Positions 45,047-53,714 are shown, numbered from the stretch's first letter. The stretch: DNA of 64,000 nt from Chryseobacterium taeanense (GCF_900099685.1 NZ_FNDW01000007.1:110774-174773); one strand, 5' to 3'. Made by a program: numbers and translations. Notes: a model not told the origin generated them from the letters alone.

Positions 45047-46522
45047 ATGGCAAAATTAACCTCAAGAAGCGAAGATTATAGCAAATGGTATAATGAGTTG
45101 GTGGTAAAAGCAGACTTGGCTGAAAACTCAGGAGTAAGAGGATGCATGGTCATCAAACCATATGGCTATGCAATCTGGGAGAAAATGCGTGACGAAATGG
45201 ATAAAAAATTCAAAGAAACAGGTCACGTAAACGCATATTTCCCGCTTTTTGTGCCCAAGAGTTTATTTGAGGCCGAGGAAAAAAATGCGGAAGGTTTTGC
45301 TAAAGAATGTGCCGTTGTTACCCATTACCGATTAAAAACAGACCCGGAAAATCCTTCCAAACTTATTGTGGATCCGGATGCGAAGCTTGAAGAAGAACTT
45401 ATCGTACGCCCTACGTCGGAAGCCATTATCTGGAATACCTATAAAAGCTGGATTCAGTCATACAGAGATTTACCTATATTAATTAACCAATGGGCAAATG
45501 TTGTCCGTTGGGAGATGAGAACGCGTCTTTTCTTAAGAACGGCAGAATTTCTCTGGCAGGAAGGCCATACCGCTCACGCTACCAAAGACGAAGCCGTTGA
45601 GGAAGCAGAAAAAATGAATAAAGTCTATGCAGATTTTGCAGAAAATTTCATGGCAATGCCTGTCATTCAGGGGTTGAAAACTCCTTCCGAAAGATTTGCG
45701 GGAGCTGATGAAACGTATTGTATTGAAGCATTAATGCAGGACGGAAAAGCTCTTCAGGCCGGAACATCACACTTTTTAGGTCAGAATTTCGCCAAAGCTT
45801 TTGATGTAAAATTCACCAACAAAGAAGGAAAAATCGAGCATGCCTGGGCTACATCATGGGGGACTTCAACACGTCTGATGGGTGCATTAATCATGACCCA
45901 TTCTGATGATTTCGGGTTGGTGCTTCCTCCTACACTTGCTCCTATTCAGGTTGTTATTGTTCCTATCTTTAAAGGAGAAGAGCAATTAGAACAGATCAGC
46001 GAGGTTGCCCTGGATATTCAGGCTAAATTAAGAGCAAAAGGAATTTCTGTTAAATTTGATAATGATACACAGAACAAACCAGGCTGGAAATTTGCTGAAT
46101 ACGAGCTTAAAGGCGTTCCCGTAAGAATTGCAATGGGACCAAGAGATCTAGAGAACAAGTCGGTAGAAATTGCAAGAAGAGATAATTTAACCAAAGAAGT
46201 TCGTTCCATTGAAGGTCTTGATTCTTATATTGAAGAATTGTTAAAAACAATTCAAAAAGATCTTTATACCAAGGCTGCCAACTTTAGAAAAGACAATATT
46301 ACCAAAGTTGATTCTTATGATGAGTTCAAAAAAGTATTAGAAGAGAAAGGCGGATTTATCTACGCACATTGGGACGGAACCCCAGAAGAGGAAGAACAGA
46401 TCAAGGAAGAAACGAAAGCAACAATCAGATGTATTCCTTTAGATGATGATATTGAAGAAGGCGTTTCTCTGATTTCCGGAAAACCATCCAAAAGAAGAGT
46501 TCTATTTGCGAAGGCATATTAA
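45047..46522 (+). CDS. proS: Proline--tRNA ligase
   Basis: 491 aa, the short type without the editing insertion. Class II motifs are visible: motif 2 in [20 protein letters not shown] and the following QEGHTAH, motif 3 near [20 protein letters not shown], and an anticodon-binding domain after VVIVPIFKG. It charges tRNA-Pro. The eukaryote/archaea-like ProS form is normal in Bacteroidota. Single gene with a terminator. Confidence 0.97.
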   Translation: MAKLTSRSEDYSKWYNELVVKADLAENSGVRGCMVIKPYGYAIWEKMRDEMDKKFKETGHVNAYFPLFVPKSLFEAEEKNAEGFAKECAVVTHYRLKTDPENPSKLIVDPDAKLEEELIVRPTSEAIIWNTYKSWIQSYRDLPILINQWANVVRWEMRTRLFLRTAEFLWQEGHTAHATKDEAVEEAEKMNKVYADFAENFMAMPVIQGLKTPSERFAGADETYCIEALMQDGKALQAGTSHFLGQNFAKAFDVKFTNKEGKIEHAWATSWGTSTRLMGALIMTHSDDFGLVLPPTLAPIQVVIVPIFKGEEQLEQISEVALDIQAKLRAKGISVKFDNDTQNKPGWKFAEYELKGVPVRIAMGPRDLENKSVEIARRDNLTKEVRSIEGLDSYIEELLKTIQKDLYTKAANFRKDNITKVDSYDEFKKVLEEKGGFIYAHWDGTPEEEEQIKEETKATIRCIPLDDDIEEGVSLISGKPSKRRVLFAKAY

Positions 46523-46545
46523 AAACAAACTATAAAAACTTTATT

Positions 46546-46580
46546 AAATCTGCAAAAATCCAATGGATCTTTGCAGATTT
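46546..46580 (+). terminator. Terminator of proS
   Basis: Stem AAATCTGCAAA / TTTGCAGATTT with a 13-nt loop and a T run of seven, 24 nt past the stop. Confidence 0.8.
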
Positions 46581-46649
46581 TTTTTAAATATATTGGTTTG
46601 GACAAGTTTTTGATTGCTTTACACAACATTAATCACAAAATATTTTATT

Positions 46650-47954
46650 ATGTCTTTAAACATTATTGATCTAATTAAAGGGCAGCTTGGTCCTGCTTTG
46701 GTATCCCAGGCTGCAGCACAGTATGGGGAAACTGAATCTGGAATTTCTAAAGCAATCGACGGGATTTTGCCCGCAGTGGTAGGAGGATTGGCAAATAATT
46801 CTGACAACCCTCTTGTTCTGGATGCGATTATCAATTCATCTTCCGAAGGAATTCCTGGAGATCTTCCCGGTAATTCTGCAAATAGTTCTTCTATAGCAAA
46901 TGTATTAACACAAATTTTTGGTGATAAGCTTAGCAGATTGGTAAACTCTATTGCTACTTATGCCGGAATAAGCGCAACTTCCGCCAGCTCACTTTTGAAT
47001 ACTGTTACAGGAGCTACTGTTAGTTCAATCAGTAAATATGCTACCGACAATAATTTGGATAAACAAGGAATTTCACATCTTCTTAATGAACAGAAAGGAA
47101 TTGTTTCCACATTATTACCCGCAGGTCTCACTTTTGCTGCTTTAAGCATGGATGATTGGGATGCAAGATATAAGTTCGACAATGATAAAGATGCCATTAA
47201 AATGCCGGCTCAAGAAGAACCGCAGTCTAAAGTGGAAGTTACAAGAAGTACAGCTCCTAACGGAACTTTCCCCGATAAAAATACAGATACAGGCGGATCA
47301 ATCTGGAAATGGCTTTTACCATTACTACTTCTAATTGCCGCTGCATATTTTATCTGGCGACAGTGCGAACAAAAAGAAACGACAATTACGACAACAATGA
47401 ATGATTCCGGTGATGTTGTGACTGACACGGTAAATACCATGTCTACAACAGACACTGCAACAGGAATGTCAGCTACGCGTGTTGATGAAGATATTGACTT
47501 AAAAGGTACTTCATTAAAAGGATATAAAGGAGGAATGGAAGATCGAATGATTGCCTTTCTAAAATCTGACGGATACAAAAACGCTAAAGATGATAATGCT
47601 CTGAAAGATACATGGTACAATTTTGACCACGTTAATTTCAAAATGGGAAGCGCAACTGAACTTGAAGCAGGTTCTGAAGAACAGCTTAAAAATTTAGTAG
47701 CCATTCTAAAAGCATATCCTGATGCTAAAATAAAAATCGGAGGATATACTGATAAAACCGGTGATGAAGCTAAAAATCAAAAGTTATCTGCTGACAGAGC
47801 AAATTTCATTAAATCATGGCTTGAAAAACAAGGTGTCGGATCTCAGATTACAGGAGCTGACGGCTATGGAAGTCAGTTTGCTACCGTCGACGCTTCTGCC
47901 TCTGATGCAGAAAGAGCTGTTGACCGTAAAATGGCTGTTCGATTTGCAAAATAG
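46650..47954 (+). CDS. DUF937 and OmpA-domain envelope protein
   Basis: 434 aa from the ATG at 46650; an upstream in-frame start is less likely. N-terminal DUF937 domain (IDLIKGQLGPALVSQAAAQY, ISKAIDGILPAVVGGLANNS), a transmembrane helix (WKWLLPLLLLIAAAYFIW) near residue 225, then a C-terminal OmpA domain that binds peptidoglycan: VNFKMGSATELEAGSEEQLK and KIKIGGYTDKTGDEAKNQKL to RAVDRKMAVRFAK. It joins a cytoplasmic or membrane DUF937 part with a wall-binding domain. Function otherwise unknown. Confidence 0.85.
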   Translation: MSLNIIDLIKGQLGPALVSQAAAQYGETESGISKAIDGILPAVVGGLANNSDNPLVLDAIINSSSEGIPGDLPGNSANSSSIANVLTQIFGDKLSRLVNSIATYAGISATSASSLLNTVTGATVSSISKYATDNNLDKQGISHLLNEQKGIVSTLLPAGLTFAALSMDDWDARYKFDNDKDAIKMPAQEEPQSKVEVTRSTAPNGTFPDKNTDTGGSIWKWLLPLLLLIAAAYFIWRQCEQKETTITTTMNDSGDVVTDTVNTMSTTDTATGMSATRVDEDIDLKGTSLKGYKGGMEDRMIAFLKSDGYKNAKDDNALKDTWYNFDHVNFKMGSATELEAGSEEQLKNLVAILKAYPDAKIKIGGYTDKTGDEAKNQKLSADRANFIKSWLEKQGVGSQITGADGYGSQFATVDASASDAERAVDRKMAVRFAK

Positions 47955-47974
47955 TTTATAAAATTTATATCCTT

Positions 47975-48003
47975 AAAAATCCCAAAAAAAATTTGGGATT
48001 TTT
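47975..48003. terminator. Terminator of the DUF937-OmpA gene
   Basis: Stem AAAAATCCCAAA / TTTGGGATTTTT with an AAAAA loop; T run follows. Confidence 0.75.
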
Positions 48004-48012
48004 ATTTGTTGT

Positions 48013-48043
48013 TTTGTTGTTTTCATTTATTTAATTACATTTG
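48013..48043 (+). promoter_or_regulatory. Promoter of mntH
   Basis: TTTG (48013-48016), a 19-nt spacer, then TACATTTG (48036-48043): full consensus match. It overlaps the palindrome at 48042-48059. Confidence 0.7.
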
Positions 48044-48059
48044 TTAGTCATTTCTAACA
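48042..48059. promoter_or_regulatory. Probable metal-repressor operator of mntH
   Basis: TGTTAG TCATTT CTAACA, a perfect 6-bp inverted repeat with a 6-nt centre. It overlaps the end of the -7 box and the expected transcription start, and lies 3 nt before the ATG at 48063. A DtxR/MntR-type or Fur-type repressor site would fit this place. Confidence 0.55.
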
Positions 48060-48062
48060 TTT

Positions 48063-49403
48063 ATGAATCTGAATTTAAAAAACGCCTGGCGAAAAGATAA
48101 AACATCTAACTCATTATCTGAAGTTTACTCTTCCGTAAAAGTTCCTCAGAATGGTAATTTCTGGAGGAAATATCTTGCTTTTGCAGGACCAGGGCTTATG
48201 GTCGCTGTTGGATATATGGATCCTGGAAACTGGGCAACTGATATTGCCGGAGGAGCACAATTCGGCTACACGTTGCTCTCCGTGATATTGATTTCGAATA
48301 TTTTTGCAATGGTTTTGCAGCATCTTTCCGTAAAACTGGGCGTTGTTGCAGAAAGAGATCTTGCCCAGGCTTGCAGAGATCATTTTAGCCCAACAACCAA
48401 TTTCATACTGTGGATATTTTGTGAAATTGCCATTGCAGCCTGTGATCTTGCAGAAGTAATAGGTTCTGCCATTGCTTTAAACCTTCTTTTTCATATTCCT
48501 CTAACCTGGGGAATTGTCATTACCACGGTTGATGTATTGGTCATTTTGCTTTTACAGGCTAAAGGCTTCCGGTGGATAGAAAGTATTGTGGGTGGACTTA
48601 TCTTTATCATTCTCGCGTGCTTTATCTACGAACTTGTGATTTCAAAACCTGCGGTTAATGAGCTTCTAGGAGGACTTGTTCCTAAAGCTGAAATTATTCA
48701 GAATCCAGCGATGCTGTATATTGCGATAGGAATTTTGGGAGCAACCGTAATGCCCCATAATCTTTATTTGCACAGCAGTATTGTACAAACCAGAGATTAC
48801 CCGAGAGATACAAAGGGTAAAAAAGAAGCTATAAAATTTGCAACATTAGACAGTACGGTTTCTCTGATGCTCGCATTTTTTATCAATGGAGCCATACTTA
48901 TTTTAGCAGCTGCCACTTTTCATGTTTCAGGGAACCATGATGTGGCGGATATCCATGACGCTTATAAAATGCTAACCCCGATTTTAGGTGCATCGATGGC
49001 AAGTATTGTTTTTGCTATCGCCTTATTGGCTTCGGGGCAGAATTCTACCTTAACAGGCACTCTTGCCGGACAGATCGTCATGGAAGGTTTTTTGAATATA
49101 AAATTAAAACCATGGCTAAGACGTTTGATTACAAGGTTAATCGCTGTAATTCCCGCTTTGATTGTAGCCATTTTGTATGGAGAGAAAGGAACTACTGAAC
49201 TTTTGGTTTTAAGTCAGGTTATTTTATCAATGCAGCTCAGTTTTGCGGTTGTACCGTTGGTGATGTTCACTAATGATAAGGCTAAAATGGGAGAATTTGT
49301 GAATAAACCTTTCTTAAAAGTCTGTGTTTGGATTATTTCTTTCATTATCATCATTCTAAATGTTTATCTTTTGTATCAGACTTTTTTTGGCCAGGACATT
49401 TAA
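48063..49403 (+). CDS. mntH: NRAMP-family Mn2+/Fe2+ transporter (MntH)
   Basis: 446 aa, about eleven transmembrane helices. The first metal-binding helix is YMDPGNWATDIAGGAQFGY (DPGN) and the sixth is GATVMPHNLYLHSSIV (MPH), the two unwound sites of NRAMP proteins. It imports Mn2+ or Fe2+ with protons. The promoter and the operator overlap immediately upstream, so expression is probably repressed when metal is plentiful. Single gene. Confidence 0.93.
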   Translation: MNLNLKNAWRKDKTSNSLSEVYSSVKVPQNGNFWRKYLAFAGPGLMVAVGYMDPGNWATDIAGGAQFGYTLLSVILISNIFAMVLQHLSVKLGVVAERDLAQACRDHFSPTTNFILWIFCEIAIAACDLAEVIGSAIALNLLFHIPLTWGIVITTVDVLVILLLQAKGFRWIESIVGGLIFIILACFIYELVISKPAVNELLGGLVPKAEIIQNPAMLYIAIGILGATVMPHNLYLHSSIVQTRDYPRDTKGKKEAIKFATLDSTVSLMLAFFINGAILILAAATFHVSGNHDVADIHDAYKMLTPILGASMASIVFAIALLASGQNSTLTGTLAGQIVMEGFLNIKLKPWLRRLITRLIAVIPALIVAILYGEKGTTELLVLSQVILSMQLSFAVVPLVMFTNDKAKMGEFVNKPFLKVCVWIISFIIIILNVYLLYQTFFGQDI

Positions 49404-49438
49404 TCGGCGGTAAATCTTATTTTATAATTACGAAGAAT

Positions 49439-49536
49439 GCCCTAGCCGCGATAGTAACGGATACCCCACAGCACGCATTGGCTCTGAAAGAATGCGGCTG
49501 CGCGAGGAGCATGAGTGGATAGCGCGAAAAAGCTCC
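49439..49536. repeat. GC-rich structured intergenic element (GCCCTAGCC type)
   Basis: About 98 bp, clearly richer in GC than its surroundings. It holds a hairpin CGCATT (49474-49479) / AATGCG (49491-49496) and a GGAGC (49506-49510) / GCTCC (49532-49536) pair. GCCCTAGCC at the left and GCTCC at the right are like a repeat sequence I associate with intergenic regions of Flavobacteria. It may be a REP-like element or structured RNA. It does not fold as a tRNA. Confidence 0.4.
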
Positions 49537-49584
49537 TGAAAAAATGATTGATTAATGATGGTTGATAATTCATGGTCTCGCGCA

Positions 49585-49619
49585 AACTTCTAACTTCTAA
49601 CTTCTAACTTCTAACTTCT
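49585..49619. repeat. Heptamer tandem repeat, five AACTTCT units
   Basis: AACTTCT repeated exactly five times (49585-49619), 84 bp before the grpE start. A slippage-prone tract upstream of a gene. Confidence 0.8.
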
Positions 49620-49630
49620 ACATCCCAGTT

Positions 49631-49676
49631 TTGTCTGCCTTATTGTCACCCTTTGTCATTTGGCAGAATGTTTGTC
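49631..49676 (+). promoter_or_regulatory. Repeated TTGTC motifs upstream of grpE (candidate heat-shock control region)
   Basis: TTGTC occurs at 49631, 49643, 49653 and 49672 in 46 bp, and TCTGCC (49634) pairs with GGCAGA (49662). The CIRCE element of the HrcA repressor is not present. Position and repetition suggest regulation of the chaperone pair, but no known factor is matched. Confidence 0.3.
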
Positions 49677-49703
49677 AGTAATAATGCAAATAAATATTGA
49701 ATT

Positions 49704-50240
49704 ATGGAAAATCAGGATATCAACGAAGAAAGCATCAATAATCAGGAAGAAACGAATATTCAGAACGAAGCTGCAACCGAAGACAATGTGACAGCAAAAC
49801 CATCTGCAGAGGAACTTTTGGCAGAAGAAAAAGACCGTTACATTAGATTGTACGCAGAATTCGAAAACTATAAAAAAAGAACATCTAAGGAAAAAATGGA
49901 ATTTTTCCAGTATGCGAATCAGGATATGATGGTCTCTATGCTTGGAGTTCTGGATGATTTTGAAAGAGCTTTAAAGGAAATTGGTAAAAATGGTAATCCT
50001 TCGGATCTTCAGGGTGTAGAACTGATTTATAATAAATTCAAAAGCAAGCTGACGGAAAAAGGACTGAAAGCGATGGAAGTGAATGCCGGCGACAGTTTCA
50101 ATGTAGATTTCCATGAAGCGATCACGCAGATTCCTGCACCATCGGAAGATCTTAAAGGTAAAATCGTAGATGTTATTGAAACAGGTTACACTTTGGGAGA
50201 TAAAGTGATCCGTTTTGCAAAAGTAGTAACAGGTAATTAA
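49704..50240 (+). CDS. grpE: Nucleotide exchange factor GrpE
   Basis: 178 aa. A charged N-terminal tail rich in Glu, Asn and Gln, a long helix (AEELLAEEKDRYIRLYAEFE then NYKKRTSKEKMEF), and the beta domain near KGLKAMEVNAGDSFNVDFHE with IVDVIETGYTLGDKVIRFAKV at the C-terminus, the GrpE signature. It swaps ADP for ATP on DnaK. It precedes dnaJ by 103 bp, as one chaperone unit; dnaK is not in the window. Confidence 0.95.
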   Translation: MENQDINEESINNQEETNIQNEAATEDNVTAKPSAEELLAEEKDRYIRLYAEFENYKKRTSKEKMEFFQYANQDMMVSMLGVLDDFERALKEIGKNGNPSDLQGVELIYNKFKSKLTEKGLKAMEVNAGDSFNVDFHEAITQIPAPSEDLKGKIVDVIETGYTLGDKVIRFAKVVTGN

Positions 50241-50250
50241 AATTTATGAA

Positions 50251-50329
50251 TGATAAATGATGAGTGATAATTGATGTATATTCATTTATTTACCCATTTT
50301 AAATATCTATTATCATTTATCAATAATCA
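50251..50329. repeat. Heptamer-like inverted repeat between grpE and dnaJ
   Basis: Left arm of TGATNNN heptamers (TGATAAA, TGATGAG, TGATAAT, TGAT; 50251-50275) pairs, with several mismatches, with the right arm ATCTATTATCATTTATCAAT to 50329. It may be a weak terminator or processing site between the two genes. Confidence 0.45.
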
Positions 50330-50343
50330 ATTATAGAATAGAC

Positions 50344-51462
50344 ATGTCAAAAAGAGATTATTACGAGGTTCTTGAGATCAGCAAATCTGCATCAGCCGAC
50401 GAAATAAAAAAAGCATACCGTAAAATGGCCATCAAATATCACCCTGATAAAAATCCGGGCGATAAAGAAGCCGAAGAAAAATTTAAAGAAGCAGCAGAAG
50501 CATATGAAGTGTTGAGTGACGAACAGAAACGTGCAAGATACGATCAGTTCGGCCACGCAGGTGTAGGCGGAAATGGTGGTTTCGGCGGTGGTTTCGGCGG
50601 AGGCGGAATGAATATGGAGGATATCTTCAGCCAGTTCGGTGATATTTTCGGTGGCGGTTTCGGAGGATTCGGCGGTGGCGGTGGCGGCCGTCAGCAGGTG
50701 AAAGGTTCTAATTTAAGAATCCGTATCAAACTGAACCTTGACGAAATGGTAAACGGAACACAGAAGACCATTAAAGTCAAAAAAATGAAGACAGCACCCG
50801 GTGCTACTTCAAAAACCTGTCCTACCTGTGGAGGTTCGGGAGTTCAGCTGAAGGTGATGAATACCATGTTTGGACAGATGCAGACTCAGACTACCTGCGG
50901 AACGTGCCAGGGAATCGGGAAAGTTGCCGACAAAATTCCGGCAGGAGCCAACGCACAAGGTCTTATAAAAGATGAAGAAGAAGTTACCATCAACATTCCG
51001 GCAGGAGCAAGAGACGGCATTCAGCTTAATGTAAGAGGAAAAGGAAATGATGCCCCTTTTGGTGGTATTCCGGGAGATCTTTTGGTCATTATAGAAGAAG
51101 AGGTAGATAAAACGATCAAAAGAGAAGGAGATAATCTTCACCAGGAATTGTATATCTCATTTGCTGAAGCAGCATTAGGAACGAAAAGAGAAGTTCCTAC
51201 TGTCGGAGGAAAAGTGAAAATAACAGTAGACGCAGGAACGCAGTCGGGAAAAATTTTGAGACTTGCAGGAAAAGGCCTTCCAAGTATCGACAGTTATGGA
51301 ACGGGAGATATGTTCATTCATATTAATGTATGGACTCCTCAGAAACTTACTAAAGAACAGAAAGATTTCTTTGAAAAGCAGATGAGCAGCGGCGAAATGG
51401 TGGCTGAACCATCCGGAAAAGAAAAAACTTTTTTTGATAAAGTGAAAGACTTATTCAATTAA
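50344..51462 (+). CDS. dnaJ: Chaperone protein DnaJ
   Basis: 372 aa. J domain with YHPDKNPGD (HPD motif), a Gly/Phe-rich linker ([16 protein letters not shown]), then a zinc domain in which only two of the usual four CxxCxGxG units are present: CPTCGGSG and CGTCQGIG, about 25 residues apart. The C-terminal substrate-binding domains follow ([18 protein letters not shown] and so on). DnaJ hands clients to DnaK. The reduced zinc region may be a feature of the lineage. Downstream a short terminator. Confidence 0.94.
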   Translation: MSKRDYYEVLEISKSASADEIKKAYRKMAIKYHPDKNPGDKEAEEKFKEAAEAYEVLSDEQKRARYDQFGHAGVGGNGGFGGGFGGGGMNMEDIFSQFGDIFGGGFGGFGGGGGGRQQVKGSNLRIRIKLNLDEMVNGTQKTIKVKKMKTAPGATSKTCPTCGGSGVQLKVMNTMFGQMQTQTTCGTCQGIGKVADKIPAGANAQGLIKDEEEVTINIPAGARDGIQLNVRGKGNDAPFGGIPGDLLVIIEEEVDKTIKREGDNLHQELYISFAEAALGTKREVPTVGGKVKITVDAGTQSGKILRLAGKGLPSIDSYGTGDMFIHINVWTPQKLTKEQKDFFEKQMSSGEMVAEPSGKEKTFFDKVKDLFN

Positions 51463-51472
51463 AATATACATT

Positions 51473-51494
51473 AAGGATTCTCTCGGGAATCCTT
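51473..51494 (+). terminator. Terminator of dnaJ
   Basis: Stem AAGGATTC / GAATCCTT with a 6-nt loop, T run of six; 11 nt after the stop. Confidence 0.8.
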
Positions 51495-51650
51495 TTTTAT
51501 TACTAATGATCTTGCGATAGTATAATCTACATTTTTTCTTTACGATGAAATTAAGAATGCTGAGTTAGAAAGATGAGATGATGACAAATATGGAGAGTTA
51601 TTAAAGAATAACTAAATTATAAATTATATTTCATCCTATCATTTTTTTAT

Positions 51651-51658
51651 TATATTTG
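51651..51658 (+). promoter_or_regulatory. -7 box of the HTH (antitoxin-like) gene
   Basis: TATATTTG, matching TAnnTTTG, 30 nt before the ATG at 51689. No clear -33 box. Confidence 0.45.
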
Positions 51659-51688
51659 TCTCAATAATTATAATTAATTATATCAAAA

Positions 51689-51985
51689 ATGATACAGGAA
51701 ATTTTAAATTATAAGAAAGTGATGGGTGAAATAGAAGGACTATTAAACCATAGTCCCTATAAAAAAAGCCATATTATTTCAAAGATAGGACTTGCACCAG
51801 CTACCTTTTACCGGAAATTGAGTGCTCAGTCATTTACGCCAGATGAAATGTTGGCATTGGCAAAAATATTATCACCGCGTGAAGCATTGCTATTAGAAAT
51901 AGAGCAATCCGAGAAAGATATTGAGAATGGTAACTATAGAGAACATTCGGTGGTCAGGGAAGAATTACGTAAGAAGTTTTTGTAG
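51689..51985 (+). CDS. HTH (XRE-like) protein, possible antitoxin
   Basis: 98 aa. IISKIGLAPATFYRKLSAQS reads as a helix-turn-helix, followed by a helical acidic tail (IEQSEKDIENGNYREHSVVR). Such short HTH proteins serve as antitoxins for RelE/ParE toxins in Bacteroidota. The partner toxin gene lies on the opposite strand and overlaps its 3' end by 21 bp. The role as antitoxin is therefore an inference from the neighbour. Confidence 0.65.
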   Translation: MIQEILNYKKVMGEIEGLLNHSPYKKSHIISKIGLAPATFYRKLSAQSFTPDEMLALAKILSPREALLLEIEQSEKDIENGNYREHSVVREELRKKFL

Positions 51986-52267
51986 CCTATCCGGATCCTG
52001 AAAGTTATTCCAAAAGGATACAAGATATATTCTGTCAGAAGTAACACGGTAATAAAGATATATTTGTGGTACGACTAAATATTTTCTATAGTTATAATTT
52101 TCTTCTGAAACACTACCTATTAATGAATTAAGCGATATATTCATAACTGCTTCATCAACCTTATCCATAAAGTTGCGAATTTCTCTTGTTGACCAATACT
52201 CCGAAAGATATTGCAGATTATTTTCATATGATTTTTCTGCAGTTTCTGTCCAAACAACGGTATACAT
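51965..52267 (-). CDS. RelE/ParE-family toxin
   Basis: 100 aa. MYTVVWTETAEKSYENNLQY and YLSEYW form the N-terminal helices of the fold, RKYLVVPQIYLYYRVTSDRI (with the Arg/Tyr strand) and LVSFWNNFQDPDRLQ the sheet and C-terminal end. RelE/ParE toxins cleave mRNA at the ribosome or poison gyrase; here the type cannot be decided. The gene is convergent with the antitoxin-like gene and shares 21 bp of 3' end, which is unlike the usual co-directional operon. Confidence 0.75.
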   Translation of the reverse strand: MYTVVWTETAEKSYENNLQYLSEYWSTREIRNFMDKVDEAVMNISLNSLIGSVSEENYNYRKYLVVPQIYLYYRVTSDRIYLVSFWNNFQDPDRLQKLLT

Positions 52268-52434
52268 TTCTTACAATATTTTTCCAAAAATATGAAAAAG
52301 ATTATATAAATTTTTGATAGACTCACTGGAGTCGGAAAAGCTTAGATATTGCTTAAAGTTTATGGATAAATTTCATACTATATATCCTCGTTTTATATTT
52401 GAAAATTTAATACAAATTTTTAAATATAAAAAAT

Positions 52435-52469
52435 AATGAGTCTTGTCGTTTTAAATGGCAGGACTCATT
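52435..52469 (-). terminator. Terminator of the DUF808 gene
   Basis: Thirteen-bp stem AATGAGTCTTGTC / GGCAGGACTCATT with two G-T pairs, loop of 9 nt, U-rich tail on the minus strand. Confidence 0.75.
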
Positions 52470-52490
52470 ATTTAATACTATTTCTTTTTT

Positions 52491-53378
52491 TTATTTTTTT
52501 ACCGCTAATGAATAGATTCCTTTTCCTGCCGTGAAAACAGCTACGGCAAGAAGTCCGCCGGCTAATCCGAAAACAAGGTCTTTCAATAATGACGGCCAGG
52601 TTGGAAATAAATGGTGAAAATACTCTATTCTATGGGCAAAAATTCCTCCGGCAACCAGAATCAGAGCAACAGTTCCGATAACACCCAATGCTTTGATGAC
52701 AATTGGTAAAGCTTTTACCAACAGGTGTCCCAGCTTACCGAAGAATCCTTTATCATTACTCTTTTTAATTAATTTAAATCCGGCATCATCCATTCTAACG
52801 ATCAACGCAACAATTCCGTACACACCTACGGTAGCAATAAAAGCCACAAGGCTCGTTACCAAAATTTGTGTGATAAAAGGATGACTTTCTTCAAGCACTG
52901 TTCCCAAAGCAATGATTACAATCTCAATCGATAAAATAAAATCGGTGGTAATGGCTGATTTTACTTTTGCTTTTTCTATTTCCTCAGGGCTCTGGCCTTT
53001 TGTTTCCTCGATTTCTTTTTCTACTTCATGCCCCTTTTTATCGCGGTGAAATAGATACTCAATAATTTTTTCCATCCCTTCAAATGAAAGGTACAAGCCA
53101 CCGACAATTAGCACATAATTGATCGCCGGGGCATACAGCCAGTTCAGTAAAAATACAATAGGCAGGATAATCAGTTTATTAAGGAAAGATCCTTTTGTAA
53201 TGGCCCACAATACCGGAAGCTCGCGAGACGAAAGAAACCCCGTTGCCTTCTCAGCATTTACAGCCAGATCATCTCCCAGAATTCCTGCTGTTTTTTGCGT
53301 TGCAACTTTACTCGTAACCGCTACATCATCCATCAGGGCTGCGATATCATCCAAAATAGCAAAAAAACCAGATGCCAT
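52491..53378 (-). CDS. DUF808 (YedI-type) membrane protein
   Basis: 295 aa. The N-terminus ASGFFAILDDIAALMDDVAV and SKVATQKTAGILGDDLAVNA are the signatures of DUF808. About six transmembrane helices follow, among them LIILPIVFLLNWLYAPAINY and ITQILVTSLVAFIATVGVYG. It is an inner-membrane protein of unknown role. The gene stands alone with a terminator. Confidence 0.87.
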   Translation of the reverse strand: MASGFFAILDDIAALMDDVAVTSKVATQKTAGILGDDLAVNAEKATGFLSSRELPVLWAITKGSFLNKLIILPIVFLLNWLYAPAINYVLIVGGLYLSFEGMEKIIEYLFHRDKKGHEVEKEIEETKGQSPEEIEKAKVKSAITTDFILSIEIVIIALGTVLEESHPFITQILVTSLVAFIATVGVYGIVALIVRMDDAGFKLIKKSNDKGFFGKLGHLLVKALPIVIKALGVIGTVALILVAGGIFAHRIEYFHHLFPTWPSLLKDLVFGLAGGLLAVAVFTAGKGIYSLAVKK

Positions 53379-53506
53379 AAATTTTAATATTTTTTTAATA
53401 ATTGTTAAGCAAAAGTAATTATTTTAATTTTACTTTATGTATGATTACAAAAGGTTTTGAAAGGAATTAACATTTATTGAGTCGTGAGATTTTTGAGGCA
53501 AGTATA

Positions 53507-53695
53507 AAACTTTCACAAACCAGTCTTTTTTACTTAGCATTGAATCTTAAAGACTCAAATTCCAGGCAGAAAGACTCAACGACGAGGATAAAAGATTCGA
53601 AAAACAGTCTTTTTTACTCAGTGTTGAAACTCAAAGACTCAAATTCCAGATAAAAAGACTCAACGGTGAGGATAAAACAGTGAAACCAAATCCGA
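53507..53695. repeat. 21-bp tandem array, nine units, upstream of the esterase gene
   Basis: Nine units at exact 21-bp steps (53507, 53528, 53549, 53570, 53591, 53612, 53633, 53654, 53675). Several begin AAAGACTCAA. An 84-bp higher period is visible: units 3 and 7 (AAAGACTCAAATTCCAG), 4 and 8 (AAAGACTCAACG...GAGGATA), 1 and 5 (...AGTCTT) and 2 and 6 (TTTTACTxAG) are near copies. Same period and AAAGAC core as 27193-27360. The remaining stretch (53379-53506) is AT-rich without features. Confidence 0.8.
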
Positions 53696-53714
53696 AAAAG
53701 ATAATTGTTGATAT

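Noticed and set aside
49439..49536. tRNA or tmRNA gene in the GC-rich block
   Set aside because: No acceptor stem, T-loop or anticodon arm can be drawn.
49704..51462. CIRCE/HrcA control of grpE-dnaJ
   Set aside because: The TTAGCACTC-N9-GAGTGCTAA element is absent.
53507..53695. CRISPR array at the 21-bp repeats (also 27193-27360)
   Set aside because: Units are contiguous without spacers, degenerate, and no cas gene is near.
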